Of a DNA stretch of 64,000 nucleotides, positions 26,197-34,913 are shown piece by piece (position 1 is the first letter of the stretch; each line of letters opens with the position of its first letter). The stretch lies in NCBI RefSeq assembly GCF_023715685.1, contig NZ_JAMBOQ010000002.1, positions 558,001 through 622,000 of the forward strand, given 5' to 3'. Under the pieces are notes generated by a model. The model was not told where the DNA came from. It did not search any database and was given only the letters and a program-made list of their open reading frames with translations. A program made the position numbers and the translations under genes. Source of the stretch: Priestia aryabhattai (GTDB lineage Bacteria; Bacillota; Bacilli; Bacillales; Bacillaceae_H).

Positions 26197-26604
26197 TTTG
26201 CATTCCACCTCCTGAGTATAGATGTGTAATCTGAATTTAACAGCAAGCTGTATCAGTTGCCATATTACCTCAACAATGAGGGTAGAGAAAAGCAGTTCGG
26301 CAGTTCGTTCCAAGTATATACATACGTTCGACAATATGGTGTGATATTCCTTCTTATTATGACTTTTTTACGACAAAATGGGCAAAACTCTTTTCGAAAA
26401 TGAAGTTAATCAGTTACAATTTAAGAATAAGGTACCAAATTTCTTTTTGATCTTAAAAAAAGCGCAGGAAAGTGTAAAAAATTCTAGGTACTTTCTCATA
26501 TTTTTACTATTTTTATAGAATTTATTCCAATTTCTAATCCTTTATCGTGTATAATCTCTTGTGTGCAGCATGATATACATAAAGGTGTAAGGAGGCACAG
26601 TTCA

Positions 26605-27024
26605 TTGTCTTTATCAGCAAAAAAGATATTATTATTAATTTTAGTAGTTATATGTTTAGTGTTAGTTGTGATGCAATTCATAAATCGATCAGCAGAGCCG
26701 ACTTCTGAACAGGCCCAAGAAACACTGAGTAAGCTTCCTGAACAAGAAACCGTTAAAGAGAAAACGAAAGGCGACGAGGAAGCGCATAAATATCGAGTGT
26801 ATTATATTACCATTGAAAAAATCGAAAACGGTACATACAGCGGAACAACAAAGGAAGGAACGGGCATTAAATTTTCCGATAAAAATTTAAATGAACCGAT
26901 TCCAAGCAATTTGAAAAAAGGGGATATCGTCAAAGCATACTTTGATCTTGAATATAGCACCAAAGGTCTAGTCAAAGTGGAGAAAGTAGACGAGATACCC
27001 GATGATGACGAGAGCTCAAGTTAA
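26605..27024 (+). CDS. Membrane-anchored protein with C-terminal beta domain
   Basis: The 139-residue product begins at TTG 26605, nine bases after AAGGAGG. It has one N-terminal membrane helix (KKILLLILVVICLVLVVMQF), a 40-residue linker rich in E, K and Q, then an OB-like stretch of beta strands (YRVYYITIEKIENGTYSGTT, LKKGDIVKAYFDLEY) and an acidic end. The domain should face the outside of the membrane. Family not recognised. Confidence 0.65.
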   Translation: MSLSAKKILLLILVVICLVLVVMQFINRSAEPTSEQAQETLSKLPEQETVKEKTKGDEEAHKYRVYYITIEKIENGTYSGTTKEGTGIKFSDKNLNEPIPSNLKKGDIVKAYFDLEYSTKGLVKVEKVDEIPDDDESSS

Positions 27025-27041
27025 TTGAGCTCTTTTTTTGT
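27010..27041 (+). terminator. Terminator
   Basis: AGAGCTCAA and TTGAGCTCT form a stem spanning the stop, followed by T7. Confidence 0.85.
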
Positions 27042-27096
27042 ATTTTACGAATGTGGTAAAATATTGAATATATAGATACGATATAGGAGGAAGAAG

Positions 27097-28095
27097 ATGC
27101 TAGCAGCCATTATAGTAGGAGCGGTAATTCTTTTAGCTGTGATTATTAAAGGGATTACAAAGTCGAGAGGATTTCGCTTGTATAAAGAAGAGCTTCCAGA
27201 AGAGCTTGGAATACATAAAGATAAAGAGTTTGAAGATATTGTTCATTCACTAGAAGATTCTTTACCGACAGCCTATGTTCAGCAAGTGAAACAGCGTATG
27301 AAAGGGGGAAGTATAAAAGACGATGAAGTGGAGTGGACGTTCTTTGAGATGAAGCGCTACTTTTTGTTAAATGCAGTCATCAAAGACGTACCAATGTTTA
27401 GTGCAAAAGTAGATGAAGTGTGGCACGAAATGATTATGTTTACAGTGGACTATGAGCGTTTTACAGACCGCTTTTTCAACCGTTTTTTGCATCACCAGCC
27501 AAATGTGGACACAGCTCCATCACCACAGCCGGATAAGCGAGCGTTCTTCGATTGGATGTATGCTCATTTGTTTGACATAACGGGTAACAGCCAACTGCTT
27601 TGGGGGAAATTTTTTCAGCATCCGCTTGATAAAAGTATAATTCAAGATTTTCAAAGATTGTCGGAAGATGAATTACTAGATCGCTATTTTTTAAGAATCG
27701 GCAAATGGGAAAAACAGCAGAGGCACTTGATTCAAACGTTAAAAGAAGAAATCACTGCTGCTCGAAAAAGAAAAAAAGCAGGCGGATCAACTTATTTTAA
27801 AAAAGCGGCTAAAAAAGGAAATGTATCAAACGAACTTCTTCTTCAAGGCTTTGTTTTTTATTCTCTCTACAAAGCCACCAACTTTTCAAGCCATATGAAT
27901 GAACTGCTGCTATATAAAAAGACAATGTATGCGGGGGATACAGCCTCGTACAGCGGCTATAGCTGTTCAAGCCCATGGGAAGACAACCGCCATCATCACC
28001 ACCACGATGGAGGTCATCATCATGACAGCGGCAGCAGCTGTTCGAGTTCAAACTGCAGCAGCTCTAGCTGTGGGAGTGGATGCAGCAGTAGCTAA
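27097..28095 (+). CDS. GRDP-like (glycine-rich-domain-protein-like) membrane protein with His/Cys tail
   Basis: The 332-residue product has one N-terminal membrane helix (residues 2-18) and a soluble helical domain. The domain's core VDEVWHEMIMFTVDYERF followed by FLHHQPN resembles the W-H...Y...H-P motif of bacterial and plant glycine-rich-domain-like proteins (PF07173 type). The last 35 residues are extraordinary: RHHHHHDGGHHHDSG, then a Ser/Cys repeat (CSSSNCSSSSCGSGCSSS). The tail looks suited to metal binding or cross-linking. Similar His/Cys/Ser/Gly tails occur in bacterial DUF-type membrane proteins of this family. Function unknown. Confidence 0.7.
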   Translation: MLAAIIVGAVILLAVIIKGITKSRGFRLYKEELPEELGIHKDKEFEDIVHSLEDSLPTAYVQQVKQRMKGGSIKDDEVEWTFFEMKRYFLLNAVIKDVPMFSAKVDEVWHEMIMFTVDYERFTDRFFNRFLHHQPNVDTAPSPQPDKRAFFDWMYAHLFDITGNSQLLWGKFFQHPLDKSIIQDFQRLSEDELLDRYFLRIGKWEKQQRHLIQTLKEEITAARKRKKAGGSTYFKKAAKKGNVSNELLLQGFVFYSLYKATNFSSHMNELLLYKKTMYAGDTASYSGYSCSSPWEDNRHHHHHDGGHHHDSGSSCSSSNCSSSSCGSGCSSS

Positions 28096-28097
28096 TA

Positions 28098-28134
28098 CAG
28101 TAAAAAACTCGTATAAAGCGAGTTTTTTTACTGT
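28098..28134 (+). terminator. Terminator
   Basis: ACAGTAAAAAACTCG and CGAGTTTTTTTACTGT form a perfect long stem. Confidence 0.85.
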
Positions 28135-28221
28135 AACTGTAACGATGACGAAAAGGTTCACTGACAAGCGATGAAAAATTTGGTATAATCGTTACGTTTT
28201 TAAAAAGGAGAGACAGCGAAA

Positions 28222-28800
28222 ATGAATATTTTATGGGACTTTGATGGAACTATCTTTGATACCTATCCAACTATTGTAAAAGCATTCAAAGAATTACTAA
28301 CAGATCCAACTATCTCAGAAGACGATATTTTAAAACAGATGAAGATATCTTCTGAAGTAGCAATTAAGCATTTCGATATTGAAAAGTCTTTGTTTGATAA
28401 TCATTTCCATGTGCTTGAACAAAAAATCAATCCTAAAGATAAGCCTGCTTTTCCTCAGGTAGAAGGCGTACTGAGCTTTGCGGATACAAATGTAATTGTT
28501 ACGCATAAATCTAGACAGTCTACTCTTGATATTCTTGCATTTTTTAATATGGAGCACTATTTTACGGAGATTATTACAAAGGATGATGGCTACAAACGAA
28601 AGCCTGATAGCGGCGCTTATGCATATCTTCACGATAAGTATAAGCTCGATTTAGTAATTGGAGACCGCGAGCTCGACTTAAAACCTGCCCGTGAACTTGG
28701 AATTAAAACATGTGCATTTCAAAATGACGACATTGAAGCAGATTATCACCTTACATCATATGATCAATTCTTTACAACTGTCGTAAATAAAAACTCGTGA
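28222..28800 (+). CDS. HAD-superfamily phosphatase (phosphoglycolate phosphatase-like)
   Basis: This 192-residue HAD hydrolase has motif I DFDGTIFDT (nucleophile Asp at residue 7), motif II NVIVTHKSR (Thr/Ser), motif III Lys in YKRKPDSGAY, and motif IV VIGDRELDLKPA. The small helical cap between motif I and II classes it as subfamily IA. Such enzymes dephosphorylate small sugar phosphates or phosphoglycolate. The site AAAGGAG is ten bases before ATG. Substrate unknown; it may be linked to glycolate metabolism only by general proximity. Confidence 0.85.
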   Translation: MNILWDFDGTIFDTYPTIVKAFKELLTDPTISEDDILKQMKISSEVAIKHFDIEKSLFDNHFHVLEQKINPKDKPAFPQVEGVLSFADTNVIVTHKSRQSTLDILAFFNMEHYFTEIITKDDGYKRKPDSGAYAYLHDKYKLDLVIGDRELDLKPARELGIKTCAFQNDDIEADYHLTSYDQFFTTVVNKNS

Positions 28801-28824
28801 AGTTATTCTTCACGAGTTTTTATT
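28789..28824. terminator. Bidirectional terminator overlapping both convergent stops
   Basis: AAAAACTCGTGAAG and CTTCACGAGTTTTT form a perfect stem. The arms include the stop of the HAD gene and the last codons of the MscS gene. Confidence 0.9.
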
Positions 28825-29399
28825 TGTTCAGGTTTATGTATCTCGGGAATTTCGCCGAGCGTATAGTTCGCTACTTTTGTAATGTTACTATTGGCAAAAA
28901 AATAAAACTCTCCGTCAACTCCGCGAATTTTTGTAGTGCGTAACCCGATTTCTTCGACAATTCCTTCCGTATCGTTTATGGATACGTGATCTCCCACTGA
29001 GAATTGATCTTCAAATAGAATAAAAAAGCCGTTTAAAATATCTTTAATTAAATTCTGTGCACCTAAGCCTGTAATAAACCCTGCTACGCTAATACCAGCT
29101 AAAAGTGCTTTCATATTAATTCCGATTGCCTCTAAACACGTAATAAGTACAATAAAGTACACAACGTACGTCACAATGCTCAGACAAAGTTTTTTCAGCG
29201 TTATTTCTTTTCGTTCGTTGTACCTCAGCAGCTTAGTTTTAAACCTGAAATCAAAGATTTTATTAATTGCACTACGGGCAAACCGGATCACAATTTGAGC
29301 AATAATAAAAACCAAGATAATCTTTATGATTACTTCACTAATTTCAATCCACTTACCGGTGTTAAATAAAGTTTGCTGCACCCACTGTATGTCTTTCAT
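28803..29399 (-). CDS. Small MscS-family mechanosensitive channel
   Basis: The 198-residue product has three N-terminal membrane helices; the third carries the pore signature ALLAGISVAGFITGLGAQNL. The MscS beta domain follows (LFEDQFSVGDHVSINDTEGIVEEIGLRTTKIR). It ends shortly after the beta domain: the usual C-terminal alpha/beta domain (about 70 residues in B. subtilis YkuT) is missing. The stop codon is inside the shared terminator, so a 3' truncation with capture of a terminator is possible. Channels of this kind open under osmotic downshock. Confidence 0.85.
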   Translation of the reverse strand: MKDIQWVQQTLFNTGKWIEISEVIIKIILVFIIAQIVIRFARSAINKIFDFRFKTKLLRYNERKEITLKKLCLSIVTYVVYFIVLITCLEAIGINMKALLAGISVAGFITGLGAQNLIKDILNGFFILFEDQFSVGDHVSINDTEGIVEEIGLRTTKIRGVDGEFYFFANSNITKVANYTLGEIPEIHKPEQIKTREE

Positions 29400-30247
29400 G
29401 ACTAAGTCCCTTTCTTATTTTATAAAATTTTCTCTACTGAATAGTATAATTTATTTTAAAAAATATACTACTAGAATTTATTAAGATATGTTTGAACCCA
29501 TTGTATTTGTTTATTTTAATTTATTTATATTTGGTATAGGAAATAAAAACTCCTTATTTTAGAAAAAGTGAAAATCCTCAAGCATAGATATTTTTAAAAC
29601 ATTTCTTTATACAAATATTAAATAAAACCTTATAGCAGATATTAATATAGATCTTATTATCAAACATTATATACAGATATTAAAGAAAGAAAAATCCTCT
29701 ACAAATTCACTAATATCAAGAGTTAGAGGGAAAATAGATTTTCAAAAAATAGCCGTGTGGAAAATAGATCTTTTTTGTGAACAGCATCCTTTAGCTAAAG
29801 GATGTTTTTTATTGCAATAGATATGGAATATATTTTATTTACTATGTTTTCTCTTTTATAAAGGATGGATTTTAAAGATAATTGTATGAAACTTGTTGTT
29901 AAAAGGATGGATTATTTCCATTGTGGATAAAAAGAGTCGCATCAAAGAGGAAATAACCTGGAAATCATCGTCAGTAAAAAAACAAAGGGGATGTTTTTGT
30001 TAATAAATAGGATGATATAACATTAATTGAATATGTTTTTTTTTACTTGTGGATAAGTATGAAGCTGCTTTTTTAGTAATATTCCGTAGTTATACACAAG
30101 AAATATCATTTGTTTGAACTCATTACGTTTATATAGATAGGATAATGGAATTGGAGAGCTGGAAGAATGGGTGTTTGTTTGCGCTAGTGGTATCAAAAAG
30201 AGAAGAGAATGAAGATAAAATAAAAAAAGGCATGCCAAATAAGCCCC
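29400..30247. other. AT-rich gene-free region with DnaA boxes (candidate origin)
   Basis: About 850 bases without a credible gene, extremely AT-rich. Perfect DnaA boxes TGTGGATAA lie at 29932-29940 and 30048-30056; TTATACACA lies at 30090-30098 and a one-mismatch box TGTGGAAAA at 29756-29764. The word AAGGATGGATT occurs at 29861 and 29903. A hairpin with T run (29783-29813) lies inside. Together with the iterons and two Rep-like genes to the right this looks like the melting and loading part of a replication origin. Confidence 0.6.
29783..29813 (+). terminator. Hairpin with T run inside the AT-rich region
   Basis: CATCCTTTAGCTAAAGGATG is a perfect palindrome followed by six T. No gene ends on either side, so it may end a short RNA or insulate the region. 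Confidence 0.55.
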
Positions 30248-31270
30248 TTATGAAGCTGTAAGTTCGACAGGGACTTGGTCTTGAAGATTTTTTGAAAGCT
30301 CTTTTCGAATCAGCGTACGGATTTTCCCACCGTAATTTTCAACGACTTGGGCGTCATAGCTAAAGAAAGCCTGTTCAATGAGAGAATAAAGGGCAGACTT
30401 TACTCGTTCAATGCCATATTCAAAAGAAAGCTGAACCAAATCAGCGATGTCTTCGTTTTGGAATGAAGACATCAAAATTCCTGTAGAATCTGTGTTGTAT
30501 CCAGATAATTTTACAAAAGTCTCTTCAATAGTACTTCGAATCGCCGCATCATATTGATCTTTCTTTTCTTGTTTTGACATCTTGCCATTTTTAGCTCCGT
30601 CTTTTAAGACAAAGAAAATAGTAGATCCTTGAACAACGGTTTTAAATGCACTCGTCTGGGTTTCAGCTATTTTTTGCATCATACCTTTGTAGTGAGTATA
30701 TTTCGGTGTAAAAATTTTATAGTCATTAAAGCTAATTTTTGAAGTGTTTTCTCCAGGGTTAAACTGACGCTTAATCGTATCATTGTCATAAACTAATTCT
30801 TTGCGCAGCTCTAAACGAAGGGCGTTTACGTTTTCAATTAGAATAAGCTCTTCAAAGCGAGTATATTCTAGTTCCATAAAACCAAAGCCGTGTTCTTCAA
30901 AATATTGAGGGTAGGGAACAATACAAATATTGATTCCTTTGCCGCTGCGAGAATAAGAAATTAATTCTGTTTCTGCTAATACTACATTGTTGTTGCGAAC
31001 TGTTCGAACCGTACAATTCAAAGCGGCTGCAATCTCTTTTTCAGAAACATCACAAATAATACCTCTTTCATCAACGTGAAGGAAGTGATAAAAAATTAAT
31101 TGTGAAATTTGAGATTTAGATAAACGATGATGTTCCGCCACCGTTTTGATTGTAGGGTTCCCATGAGCGTCTAGGTCCATGTGATCTTCAATATCTTTAT
31201 ATTTTTCTACGGTGCTAGACAATTGGCGAATAATTTGTTTTCCAATTTTCGCAAATTCTTTTTTTATCAT
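30248..31270 (-). CDS. Probable replication initiator-like protein with winged helix (Rep A of the module)
   Basis: This 340-residue soluble protein contains two apparent DNA-binding segments in its N-terminal third: VAEHHRLSKSQISQLIFYHF (residues 44-63) and EKEIAAALNCTVRTVRNNNV (residues 78-97). The second is followed by a strand-wing GKGINICIVPYP, as in winged-helix plasmid initiators. The rest is mixed alpha/beta with a K/E-rich middle and ends QDQVPVELTAS. ATG 31270 has GGAGGG six bases upstream. A promoter (TTGCGA-16-TATAAT) and the iteron array lie upstream, and DnaA boxes lie downstream. I cannot name the exact family; initiator is inferred from the fold pattern and surroundings. Confidence 0.6.
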   Translation of the reverse strand: MIKKEFAKIGKQIIRQLSSTVEKYKDIEDHMDLDAHGNPTIKTVAEHHRLSKSQISQLIFYHFLHVDERGIICDVSEKEIAAALNCTVRTVRNNNVVLAETELISYSRSGKGINICIVPYPQYFEEHGFGFMELEYTRFEELILIENVNALRLELRKELVYDNDTIKRQFNPGENTSKISFNDYKIFTPKYTHYKGMMQKIAETQTSAFKTVVQGSTIFFVLKDGAKNGKMSKQEKKDQYDAAIRSTIEETFVKLSGYNTDSTGILMSSFQNEDIADLVQLSFEYGIERVKSALYSLIEQAFFSYDAQVVENYGGKIRTLIRKELSKNLQDQVPVELTAS

Positions 31271-31342
31271 GAGAATCCCTCCAATCTATTTCATATCAAC
31301 CTTAATTTATTAGGGTAAAATAACAAAGAATACCTTGTGAAA

Positions 31343-31370
31343 ATTATATCAATAAGAAACAGAATCGCAA
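31343..31370 (-). promoter_or_regulatory. Promoter of the 340-residue Rep-like gene
   Basis: On the minus strand TTGCGA (31370-31365) and TATAAT (31348-31343) are 16 bases apart. The nearest iteron (31382-31402) begins 12 bases upstream of the -35 box, so Rep binding could repress this promoter. Confidence 0.6.
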
Positions 31371-31381
31371 ACGAACGAGTA

Positions 31382-32151
31382 GTACGCTAAAAACGGCAAA
31401 AGGTTCAAAGAATGCTGTCATATCAAGGGATTCAGCTTCTAGGTTTTTTAGTACGACAAAAATGGCAAAAGCAAGCAAGCACCGGTAGAACAGTATTTGT
31501 TACGATCAGTAAAAATCAAAAAAAACTTTATGCATTTTAGTACGACAAAAATGGCAAAAGGCTGATTATAGTACGCTAAAAATAGCAAAAGTGAAGATTG
31601 GTACGCTAAAAACAGCAAAAGCTATCTCTATTTACCTAAAAAAAGGTAAAAAAATCACTTCTGTGATCGTTGTAAATAACAAAATGAATTTTATTGGTAC
31701 GTCAAAAACGGCAAAAGCTGTTTTTAGTACGTAAAAAACGTCAAAAATGACATAGTAGTACGACAAAAACAGCAAAAGATTTCGTTTGGTACGTCAAAAA
31801 TGGCAAAAGCTTTATATGTGTTGCGAAAAAAATAAAAAATGTGGTTTGAAAAGGCAATAACAAAGGGAAAAGCAATGTTTAGTACGCAGAAAACGGCAAA
31901 AGAAGTGAATGAGTACGTAAAAAACGGCAAAAGGTAGGATTGTTTTACGGAAAAAAGAGAATAATTAACAATTAATAAGGGATAACTAGTAAATAAAATG
32001 CATTTAGTACGTAAAAAACGGCAAAAGAAGCAGAGTGGTACGTCAAAAACAGCAAAAGGTAGTAATTAGTACGCAGAAAATGGCAAAAGAAGTGAATGAG
32101 TACGTAAAAAACGGCAAAAGCTTCTGTTTAGTACGTTAAAAATGACAAAAC
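31382..32151 (+). repeat. Array of 17 iterons of 21 bp, about 31-bp spacing
   Basis: Each copy reads GTACGnnAAAAA followed by nnGCAAAAG with few changes. Starts: 31382, 31451, 31540, 31571, 31601, 31697, 31727, 31758, 31789, 31882, 31913, 32007, 32038, 32069, 32100, 32131, plus a variant included among these at 31727 (GTCAAAAA end); the last ends in GACAAAAC. Degenerate copies fill the register at about 31631, 31820 and 31945. All are in one orientation, at 30-31 bp steps (three DNA turns). This is the hallmark of initiator-binding iterons of theta plasmids. Counting only well-formed units gives 16-17 copies depending on whether the weakest are accepted. Confidence 0.9.
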
Positions 32152-32239
32152 TTCCAAACTATGAAATAAAAATAGAGGGATATTTTGTATCGGCAGGATG
32201 GAAGTGGAAAAATATCGAATAAAAAAGGAAGGGAATGAT

Positions 32240-33703
32240 TTACCCTTCCAATGTTTCTCTATGTTCTCCTCCAAAATAGTCTTGAATTTCATAATTTTGA
32301 AGAGGAATAAAAGAGATTTCAAATCCTTGAAGTTTTTGCTGATAATTTTGTATCAATACTTGGTTGCTAACAAACTCTGCTAGAGATTCATTAATTAATT
32401 TTAGATTTACATCAATTTTCTTTGAACGAAAACGAACTTTTGAAGCAAAATATTGATACGGATAAAAATGGGTGTAAGACTTCTCTTGTAAATAACAATC
32501 TAATCGCTCTTTTTGAAATGCATACAGCAGTAAAGAAGAAAGCGAGTTATCTTTAAACTTTTTAATAACGTCACTGTAAATTTGTACAAACTGCTGATTT
32601 AAAAAGCCTTGATGCGTATCGTCGCTAAATACAATGGTTGCATATCGTCTGCCCGTTACTTCATCGGTTTCAATAACAGCCTTTTGGAAGAAGTTTATCG
32701 CAAATTTTGTATCTCTGGAATTTTTCTTCTTCGCTACACCTTCTACATGATATCTGGCAATTTTCATAATGCGGGCTTCAACCGCTTCATAGTTTTTTAC
32801 ACCTTTTGAATTATAAATTTCTTTAACGATATCCGCTAAATCAAGAGTCACCGTTTTTTCTTTATAAAACATCTCATCGCGCTGTGAAAGAGCAAACTGG
32901 ATAATTTGAGAATCTTTTGGATCTAAAACCATATTTCGTTTGGAAAGAACCGTTTGATTATCATTCACAGGGATAATGGTGCGAATGAAATATTCTTCAT
33001 CAACTTTATAGTCATTATATAAAACGACTTCTTGGGAGTTTTTTTTAACTTCCATATTGGTTTTAAGAGAATGACTTTCATTTGAGAAGATAGGGGCCTC
33101 TACCCACGAATTCAATCGTTTATCAATCCAGTTACTCAAATTTCCATTGTATTTTTCTAATATGATTTCAGCAATTAAAAAAGTAAAGTCTGTGTGAAAT
33201 GCTTTCTCTATTTGATAATTCATCTTTGAATCTAAATAAGGAAAATCGGTAATGTTTGTTTTTTTACTTTTAGCCCATGTTTCTACTTCTTTTAACTTTA
33301 TCTTTAAAATATCTTCAGGTTTTTCCACACCAAACAGCTTTTTTAAGTGTTCGGTATCCACTTTTTTATCCATCACTTTTTTGGCCAATTCAATGTCTTC
33401 AAAAATAGGATTAGGCTTTTCTGCTTTAATATCTTTTTTTAACGTTTGCAGCCAGTTTTTCTTATTCGATTGTCTTCTTTTGTAAGCGGGATTTCTTATT
33501 TCCTTAGGATTTATTAATTTATTCTCTAAAACAAACGTATCTTGCAATATATTTAAAATGTAGTCTTCTATAAAATCTTTTTCATTCGAAAAGAACGAAT
33601 GAGAATCATATAAAAAGTCTATGCACTTTGCTTTGATATTGTCATCGATTGCATCGCTGATTTGTTTAATAAGATAAGGAGAAAAATTGGATGGTTCGTT
33701 CAT
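32240..33703 (-). CDS. Probable plasmid-type replication initiator (Rep B of the module)
   Basis: This 487-residue soluble, lysine-rich protein has no membrane segments. The N-terminal 220 residues are helical and charged. Residues 265-330 (DSQIIQFALSQRDEMFYKEK, then LADIVKEIYNSKGVKNYEAV) look like a winged-helix recognition unit. Residues 340-440 contain a beta-strand/helix unit (RYATIVFSDDTHQGFLNQQF, then SLSSLLLYAFQKERLDCYL), recalling the paired winged-helix Rep_3-type initiators of iteron plasmids. ATG 33703 has GAGGAGG six bases upstream. It is transcribed toward the iteron array. The family name is not certain; the call rests on architecture and the iterons. Confidence 0.6.
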   Translation of the reverse strand: MNEPSNFSPYLIKQISDAIDDNIKAKCIDFLYDSHSFFSNEKDFIEDYILNILQDTFVLENKLINPKEIRNPAYKRRQSNKKNWLQTLKKDIKAEKPNPIFEDIELAKKVMDKKVDTEHLKKLFGVEKPEDILKIKLKEVETWAKSKKTNITDFPYLDSKMNYQIEKAFHTDFTFLIAEIILEKYNGNLSNWIDKRLNSWVEAPIFSNESHSLKTNMEVKKNSQEVVLYNDYKVDEEYFIRTIIPVNDNQTVLSKRNMVLDPKDSQIIQFALSQRDEMFYKEKTVTLDLADIVKEIYNSKGVKNYEAVEARIMKIARYHVEGVAKKKNSRDTKFAINFFQKAVIETDEVTGRRYATIVFSDDTHQGFLNQQFVQIYSDVIKKFKDNSLSSLLLYAFQKERLDCYLQEKSYTHFYPYQYFASKVRFRSKKIDVNLKLINESLAEFVSNQVLIQNYQQKLQGFEISFIPLQNYEIQDYFGGEHRETLEG

Positions 33704-33892
33704 GTTGACCTCCTCTGTATGTATTTAATCTGTAACAGTCTTATTATATCTTTTTTGAACGATACTCTAAAGGCTAAAAGGAAAATTCGTTTTTGTGAAC
33801 GCTGTTTTATACCAAATTAGCCTAGCCGGCTATTAGTATATAAAGGCTTATTGCAAACATAAAATACTTTCTTTATAGTGATTGTACAATAT

Positions 33893-33904
33893 AAGTACGT
33901 ACTT
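33893..33904. promoter_or_regulatory. Palindrome sharing the iteron core
   Basis: AAGTACGTACTT is a perfect 12-bp palindrome made of two overlapping GTACG words, the invariant start of each iteron. It sits between the divergent Rep-like gene (33703) and the HAD gene (34032) and could be an operator for Rep. Confidence 0.4.
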
Positions 33905-34031
33905 TAGATGTAAGGAGAGTATTATTATAGTAGTTTCATAAAAGAGAAAAGCAAAGTACATTCATTGAGTTTAAAAATGGAAAAGTTTATACTTGCCAGG
34001 TACACTCTTTTTACAAATAGGGGGAATAAGT

Positions 34032-34913
34032 ATGTTGTTAAAACCTAAGGTAATTTTTTTAGATATGGATGGTACGATATTAAATCGCTCCAACAAAGTA
34101 AGTATTCACACAAAAGAAATCATTGATGATTTACGAAAACAGGGAATTTTTGTTTTTATCGCTACGGGAAGAGCGTTTGATGAAATAGAAGAGTTGGTTC
34201 CTGAAGGCTTTCAAGTAGATGGGTTTATCACATCAAATGGTATGGCAGGGTATGTAGGGAAAGAAGCAGTATTTCAGCATTCGCTTTCGCTTGAATTGGT
34301 GGAAACCATTATTGAAAAAGCAAGAGCGAACAAGGTATACTACGAGCTTTTCCCATACGGTACATCTCGCGTGACATTAAAACAAGATCAATCATATGTT
34401 GAAAATGAAATTAGAGATCCAAAGCCAGACAGTGTGGAAATTAATGAGTGGCTTTCCCGTAAACAAGCGATTAAAGAAGAAATTGACTGGAAAGATTCTG
34501 TAGAGGGAAGTGAATTTTCGAAGTTCTATTTCTTTGCAAGAACGCACGAGCATATCGAGGAATGGAAAGAGGAGCTTGAAAAACTCAAAAAAGAAATAGA
34601 CTTTACAACTTCTACTTCATCTAAACATAATGTCGAAGTGATGGTTGCGAACGTAAATAAAGCAACAGGAATACAGCAAATGCTAAATTATTTTAATTTG
34701 CCCGAGCAAGACATTCTAGCTATTGGCGACAGCAACAATGATTTACCAATGTTCCAGTTTGCTAGCTATGCTGTAGCGATGAAAAATGCGCCGGATCATA
34801 TTAAAGAAATTGTCGATGACATAACGGAGTTTAACTGTGACGAAAACGGCGTTTACCATTATCTTTCTAAATTTTTATTGCAAAAGTCTACTAATAGTAC
34901 GCCCGTTTTATAA
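34032..34913 (+). CDS. Cof-type HAD-IIB family hydrolase
   Basis: This 293-residue HAD phosphatase has motif I FLDMDGTILN (residues 9-18), motif II IATGRA, a large alpha/beta cap (residues 85-205), then AIGDSNNDLPMFQ (motif IV) and AVAMKNAPDHIKE, the classic Cof/YkrA ending. Such enzymes dephosphorylate sugar phosphates, FMN/PLP or similar. ATG 34032 follows a GGGGG site; the longer frame from 33993 has none. It borders the replicon-like module on the right. Confidence 0.85.
   Translation: MLLKPKVIFLDMDGTILNRSNKVSIHTKEIIDDLRKQGIFVFIATGRAFDEIEELVPEGFQVDGFITSNGMAGYVGKEAVFQHSLSLELVETIIEKARANKVYYELFPYGTSRVTLKQDQSYVENEIRDPKPDSVEINEWLSRKQAIKEEIDWKDSVEGSEFSKFYFFARTHEHIEEWKEELEKLKKEIDFTTSTSSKHNVEVMVANVNKATGIQQMLNYFNLPEQDILAIGDSNNDLPMFQFASYAVAMKNAPDHIKEIVDDITEFNCDENGVYHYLSKFLLQKSTNSTPVL

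Noticed and set aside
31382..32151. CRISPR array
   Set aside because: Units are 21 bp with only about 10 bases between them, spacers are not unique long sequences, and no cas gene is near. The pattern is that of initiator iterons.
28803..34913. Flanking direct repeats or att sites around the replicon-like module
   Set aside because: I looked for long repeats at both edges and a tRNA gene as target but saw none; integration boundaries stay undefined.
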